This document shows, piece by piece, positions 5,711-8,528 of a stretch of DNA of 8,528 nt. The stretch comes from an uncultured Eubacteriales bacterium (GTDB taxonomy: Bacteria > Bacillota > Clostridia > Christensenellales > CAG-138). The stretch spans positions 1-8,528 of the forward strand of contig UQXE01000055.1 of assembly GCA_900544965.1 (NCBI GenBank), in the 5' to 3' direction. Within the stretch, counting starts at the first letter, position 1; the number at the start of each line of letters is the position of its first letter. The notes under the pieces are model-generated. The model ran no database searches, was not told the origin of the DNA, and saw nothing but the letters and a program-made list of their open reading frames with translations. Position numbers and translations under genes: made by a program.

Positions 5711-6082
5711 ATGAAAAGCAGCGTACTGAAGCTACTTAACCGCTGTATATACGCGATTGGCCTGGTATCATGCCTGCTGGCACTTTTCGGATTTTTAAAT
5801 GTAGATGCAGCGGTTATTGGCGCGGCGCTTGGCCTGTTTACGGCCGCCGCTGGAATTGTAATTATTAAAAGAACTGGTATGAAGGTGCAAAGCTATTCCG
5901 GATATGGTAAAGCGCACGATAGTATGACCATATCCGAAATGAAAGCGCGTCTCGGGCTGAGGATGTGGCGTATAGCGGATGCAGGAACCCATTTTGGCGT
6001 TATCTTTGGACTGGTTGCAATTATAGGCAGTTTATTGGCGTTTGCACTGCCTGGCATATTACACACCATAACGCGGATCTAA
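5711..6082 (+). CDS. Small three-helix membrane protein of unknown function
   Basis: Encodes 123 residues. GGAG at 5701-5704, preceded by AAAA, lies six bases before the ATG. Predicted membrane helices are at about 12-29, 31-52 and 93-117. The first two form a tight hairpin, and a charged loop of about 40 residues (53-92) separates them from the third. The loop contains K-R-T-G-M-K and K-A-R-L-G-L-R, so by the positive-inside rule it should be cytosolic. I do not recognise the family. The gene has its own promoter with an operator-like dyad, diverges from the 104-residue membrane-protein gene, and converges with pnp. The hairpin at 6145-6171 might also end this transcript, but the T-tract in this direction is poor. 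Confidence 0.78.
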   Translation: MKSSVLKLLNRCIYAIGLVSCLLALFGFLNVDAAVIGAALGLFTAAAGIVIIKRTGMKVQSYSGYGKAHDSMTISEMKARLGLRMWRIADAGTHFGVIFGLVAIIGSLLAFALPGILHTITRI

Positions 6083-6133
6083 ACCATATCGTGCTCTATT
6101 ATTTAGCAGATGGCGCGCAACCTAAAGCTATTG

Positions 6134-6171
6134 ATTAAAATAACGGGCGCCCCGGTTATAACGGCGCGCCC
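6134..6171 (-). terminator. Rho-independent terminator of pnp
   Basis: GGGCGCCCCG (6145-6154) pairs with CGGCGCGCCC (6162-6171) with one C/C mismatch and a seven-base loop. On the minus strand the stem is followed by GTTATTTTAATC, a moderate U-tract. It lies about 30 bases after the pnp stop codon. Confidence 0.72.
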
Positions 6172-6199
6172 ATCGTATCGTTTAAGCGTGTTCAGCCAA

Positions 6200-8293
6200 C
6201 TATCTGTTGTCCTCGGGAAGCAGTCCCTTGCGCGTAAGGTCGATCTTGCCGTCGGGCTTTATGTCGATGACCCTTACCAGTATCTCATCGCCCAGGGATA
6301 CAACATCCTCAACGCGCTCTATACGCCTGTTGGCCAGCTTTGAAATATGAACAAGTCCTTTCTTGCCCGGCTTGATCTCAACCTGGGCGCCAATGGGAAG
6401 AATTGATACGACCTTGCCAAGGTAGACGTCGCCTACCTCTATGTCCTTAATAATCGTTTCAATCATCCGTTTTGCTTCGGCAGCGGCCGACTCGTCAGGC
6501 GAGGCTATAAATACGCGTCCGTCGTCCTCTATGTCGATCTTTACGCCGGTATCGGCAATGATCTTATTGATCGTCTTGCCGCCGGTTCCGATTACCTCCC
6601 TGATCTTATCGGGATGTATGGTGAACCTGAGAATGCGCGGGGCATAGGGGGACATCTCCTCCCTGGGGGCCGGCAGGGTTTCAAGCATCTTGTCAAGTAT
6701 GTAAAGCCTGCCTATCCTTGCCTGCTCCAAAGCGCGGGTCAGTATCTGTTCGTCGATACCCTTTATCTTTATATCCATCTGTATCGCCGTGATGCCGTCA
6801 CGGGTGCCTGCCACCTTAAAATCCATATCTCCAAGGAAGTCCTCAAGCCCCTGAATATCGGTAAGTATGGCTAAGCGGTCGCTTTCCCCATCCTTGATCA
6901 GGCCCATGGCCACGCCCGCAACCGGTTTTTTGATGGGAACGCCGGCGTCCATAAGCGAAAGGGTGCTGGCGCATACGGAAGCTTGAGACGTAGACCCGTT
7001 TGAGCTTATTACTTCGGACACAAGACGTATTGCATACGGAAAATCATCCTCATTGGGCAGCATTGGCAGCAACGCCCTTTCCGCCAGCGCTCCGTGACCG
7101 ATCTCACGCCTTCCAGGGCCGCGCATCATGCGCGTTTCGCCTACGCTGTAAGGAGGCATGTTATATTGATGCATGTAGCGCTTATACTCCTCCTCGCCTA
7201 TTCCGTCGAGCGTCTGACCATCGCCCATGGCGCCAAGGGTGGCGACGGTAAGCACCTGCGTCTGTCCGCGCGTAAACACGGCGCTGCCGTGCGTGCGGCT
7301 CAATATACCTACCTCCGACCATATTGGGCGTATCTGATCATGCGTGCGGCCATCGGGACGTATATTCTTGTTTATGATTTTATCCCTTACTATCTCTTTG
7401 GTGAAGCCATAAAGGATATTGTCTATATCCGAAGCTGAGTCTGGGAACTCAATTTCAAATTGGGCGATGGTGTCCTCCTTAACCTTTTCGGTGCGCTGTT
7501 CGCGCTCCTTACGGTCAAAGGTATCAAGGGCCCATTCCATACTCTTGAACGCATACTCACGAACCTTTTCCGAAAGCTCCTCATCGGGCTTGTAAACCTC
7601 GATCTCACGCTTTGGCTTGCCGGCCTCCGCAGCTATTTCGTCGATAAAGGCTACTATTTTCTTTATCTCCTCATGCGCAAATAAAATTGCCCTGAGCATC
7701 TCTGCTTCCGTCAGTTCTTCCGCTCCAGCTTCAACCATCATTACCGCGTCCCTTGTTCCCGCTACCGTAAGATGTAGCCGGCTCAGCTCACGCTGCAGGC
7801 TGTTGGGATTGATTATATATTCTCCATCCAGATATCCTACGTTTACAGCGCCCGTTGGGCCCATAAAAGGCGCGTCGCTTATGCTTAACGCTATTGACGA
7901 GCCGATCATAGCCAGAACGTCGGGCTGTATATCCTGCTCCACACTCAAAACGGTTGCTATTACCTGCACGTCGTTGTAAAATCCCTTTGGAAACAGGGGT
8001 CTCAGCGGCCTGTCTATCAGCCTGGAGGTAAGTACAGCCTTTTCAGTAGGCCTTCCTTCGCGCTTTATGAAGCCGCCGGGGATCTTTCCAACGGCATACA
8101 GCTTCTCCTCAAACTCGCAGCTCAGCGGCAGGAAATCCACCCCGTCACGAGCGGTTTTTGAAACCGTTGCACACACCAGCACCGCCGTATCCCCACAGCG
8201 CACAAGGCATGAGCCGCCGGCTTGTCCGGCATATTTGCCGGTCTCCACCGTTAGCGTACGGCCGGCGAGCTCCATTTTAAAAACTCTCTCCAT
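6200..8293 (-). CDS. pnp: Polynucleotide phosphorylase (polyribonucleotide nucleotidyltransferase)
   Basis: Encodes 697 residues, full length for the family (about 700). PNPase degrades RNA 3'-to-5' by phosphorolysis, releasing nucleoside diphosphates, and takes part in mRNA turnover in the cytosol as a trimer. The order is a first RNase-PH core with L-Y-A-V-G-K-I-P-G-G-F-I-K-R-E-G-R (65-81), a helical linker (about 230-310), a second RNase-PH core (about 315-545), KH (about 556-612) and S1 (about 620-692). The catalytic core is intact: G-S-T-S-Q-A-S (433-439), with D485, D491 and K493 matching E. coli D486, D492 and K494. The KH GxxG loop is G569-T-G-G572. Start: AGAAGGAG (plus-strand 8301-8308) lies seven bases upstream. 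The C-terminus is short after S1. No rpsO is seen in the 235 bp upstream, so it appears monocistronic here. Confidence 0.98.
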   Translation of the reverse strand: MERVFKMELAGRTLTVETGKYAGQAGGSCLVRCGDTAVLVCATVSKTARDGVDFLPLSCEFEEKLYAVGKIPGGFIKREGRPTEKAVLTSRLIDRPLRPLFPKGFYNDVQVIATVLSVEQDIQPDVLAMIGSSIALSISDAPFMGPTGAVNVGYLDGEYIINPNSLQRELSRLHLTVAGTRDAVMMVEAGAEELTEAEMLRAILFAHEEIKKIVAFIDEIAAEAGKPKREIEVYKPDEELSEKVREYAFKSMEWALDTFDRKEREQRTEKVKEDTIAQFEIEFPDSASDIDNILYGFTKEIVRDKIINKNIRPDGRTHDQIRPIWSEVGILSRTHGSAVFTRGQTQVLTVATLGAMGDGQTLDGIGEEEYKRYMHQYNMPPYSVGETRMMRGPGRREIGHGALAERALLPMLPNEDDFPYAIRLVSEVISSNGSTSQASVCASTLSLMDAGVPIKKPVAGVAMGLIKDGESDRLAILTDIQGLEDFLGDMDFKVAGTRDGITAIQMDIKIKGIDEQILTRALEQARIGRLYILDKMLETLPAPREEMSPYAPRILRFTIHPDKIREVIGTGGKTINKIIADTGVKIDIEDDGRVFIASPDESAAAEAKRMIETIIKDIEVGDVYLGKVVSILPIGAQVEIKPGKKGLVHISKLANRRIERVEDVVSLGDEILVRVIDIKPDGKIDLTRKGLLPEDNR

Positions 8294-8324
8294 GAAATTT
8301 CTCCTTCTAATTATTCATCTAATT

Positions 8325-8355
8325 ATTATACCACGAAACGGGGATTATGTGACAA
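8325..8355 (-). promoter_or_regulatory. Extended -10 promoter of pnp
   Basis: On the minus strand TGGTATAAT gives a perfect -10 (plus-strand 8325-8330) with the TG extension. The best -35 is TTGTCA (8350-8355) at a long 19-bp spacing, which the extended -10 can tolerate. The start would be near 8318, leaving a leader of only about 25 nt before the ATG. Confidence 0.7.
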
Positions 8356-8441
8356 AGGGCCAATCAGAATTATTATAAATTGAAGTATATGGCAAAAAGA
8401 ATCAAAAACCAGCTTTTTGCAGCATTTTATCAAGCTTACTC

Positions 8442-8499
8442 ATGGGGCTTTTGCCCCATACCCCGCCAAAGGAGACTTTTTGTAAAAAGTCCCCTTTGG
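8442..8499. repeat. Compound palindromic intergenic element (two adjacent hairpins)
   Basis: The first palindrome is perfect: ATGGGGC-TTTT-GCCCCAT (8442-8459). Six bases later CCAAAGGAGACTTTTT (8466-8481) pairs with AAAAAGTCCCCTTTGG (8484-8499), a 16-position stem with one A/C mismatch and a two-base loop. Neither strand has a U-tract directly after the second stem, so it is not a standard terminator. The form resembles dispersed intergenic repeats of gut Clostridia, but only one copy is in this window. It lies upstream of the pnp promoter and may continue past the right edge. Confidence 0.6.
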
Positions 8500-8528
8500 A
8501 ATCCCGAAAAACAGCGTTTGACTTTTAT

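Noticed and set aside
5494..5712. 72-codon minus-strand frame overlapping the start of the 104-residue gene by ATGA
   Set aside because: The minus-strand promoter at 5580-5608 lies inside it, so the transcript would miss its start. It also covers the divergent promoter region and has no good ribosome binding site.
6441..8378. Multiple plus-strand open frames opposite pnp
   Set aside because: They are shadows of the strongly conserved pnp coding sequence and have no supporting signals.

Overview
This looks like chromosomal DNA from a Bacillota bacterium, most likely of the class Clostridia. The grounds are purine-rich AGGAG-type ribosome binding sites, sigma-A-like promoters (several with an extended -10), moderate GC, and a YdjI/YdjG/YdjH-like gene set known from Bacillus. 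No gene identifies the species. About 63% of the window (seven protein genes) is coding. There is no tRNA, rRNA, CRISPR array, phage gene or transposase that I can support.

Left end (1-1116): no convincing gene. Positions 1-408 are a tandem array of a ~130-bp unit (three copies plus the first 17 bp of a fourth). The array probably continues beyond the left edge. It is followed by ~700 bp of intergenic DNA with a strong bidirectional-looking terminator hairpin (596-633) and small dyads. A short predicted lipoprotein of unknown function follows (1117-1575).

Centre (1689-5166): a promoter and three co-oriented genes that form the core of the window. They are an SPFH/Band-7 protein with four C-terminal zinc ribbons (YdjI-like), a double-zinc-ribbon protein with one C-terminal membrane anchor (YdjG-like), and an exported, membrane-anchored TPM-domain protein (YdjH-like). 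The last two overlap by ATGA. In Bacillus subtilis the homologous proteins are encoded with PspA and help attach PspA to the membrane during envelope stress. Here the order is I-G-H and no pspA lies in the window. The expected arrangement is a membrane complex of the G- and H-like proteins that recruits the cytosolic SPFH protein. That assignment rests on domain architecture and gene order, not on a database search.

Right centre (5183-6082): two divergently transcribed genes for small, very hydrophobic membrane proteins of unknown function. Each has a good promoter in the shared 213-bp spacer. The rightward promoter carries a perfect inverted repeat between -35 and -10, a likely operator.

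Right end (6134-8528): a complete pnp gene (polynucleotide phosphorylase) on the minus strand, with its own extended -10 promoter, a strong ribosome binding site and a rho-independent terminator. Upstream of it lies a compound palindromic element (8442-8499) that looks like a dispersed intergenic repeat.
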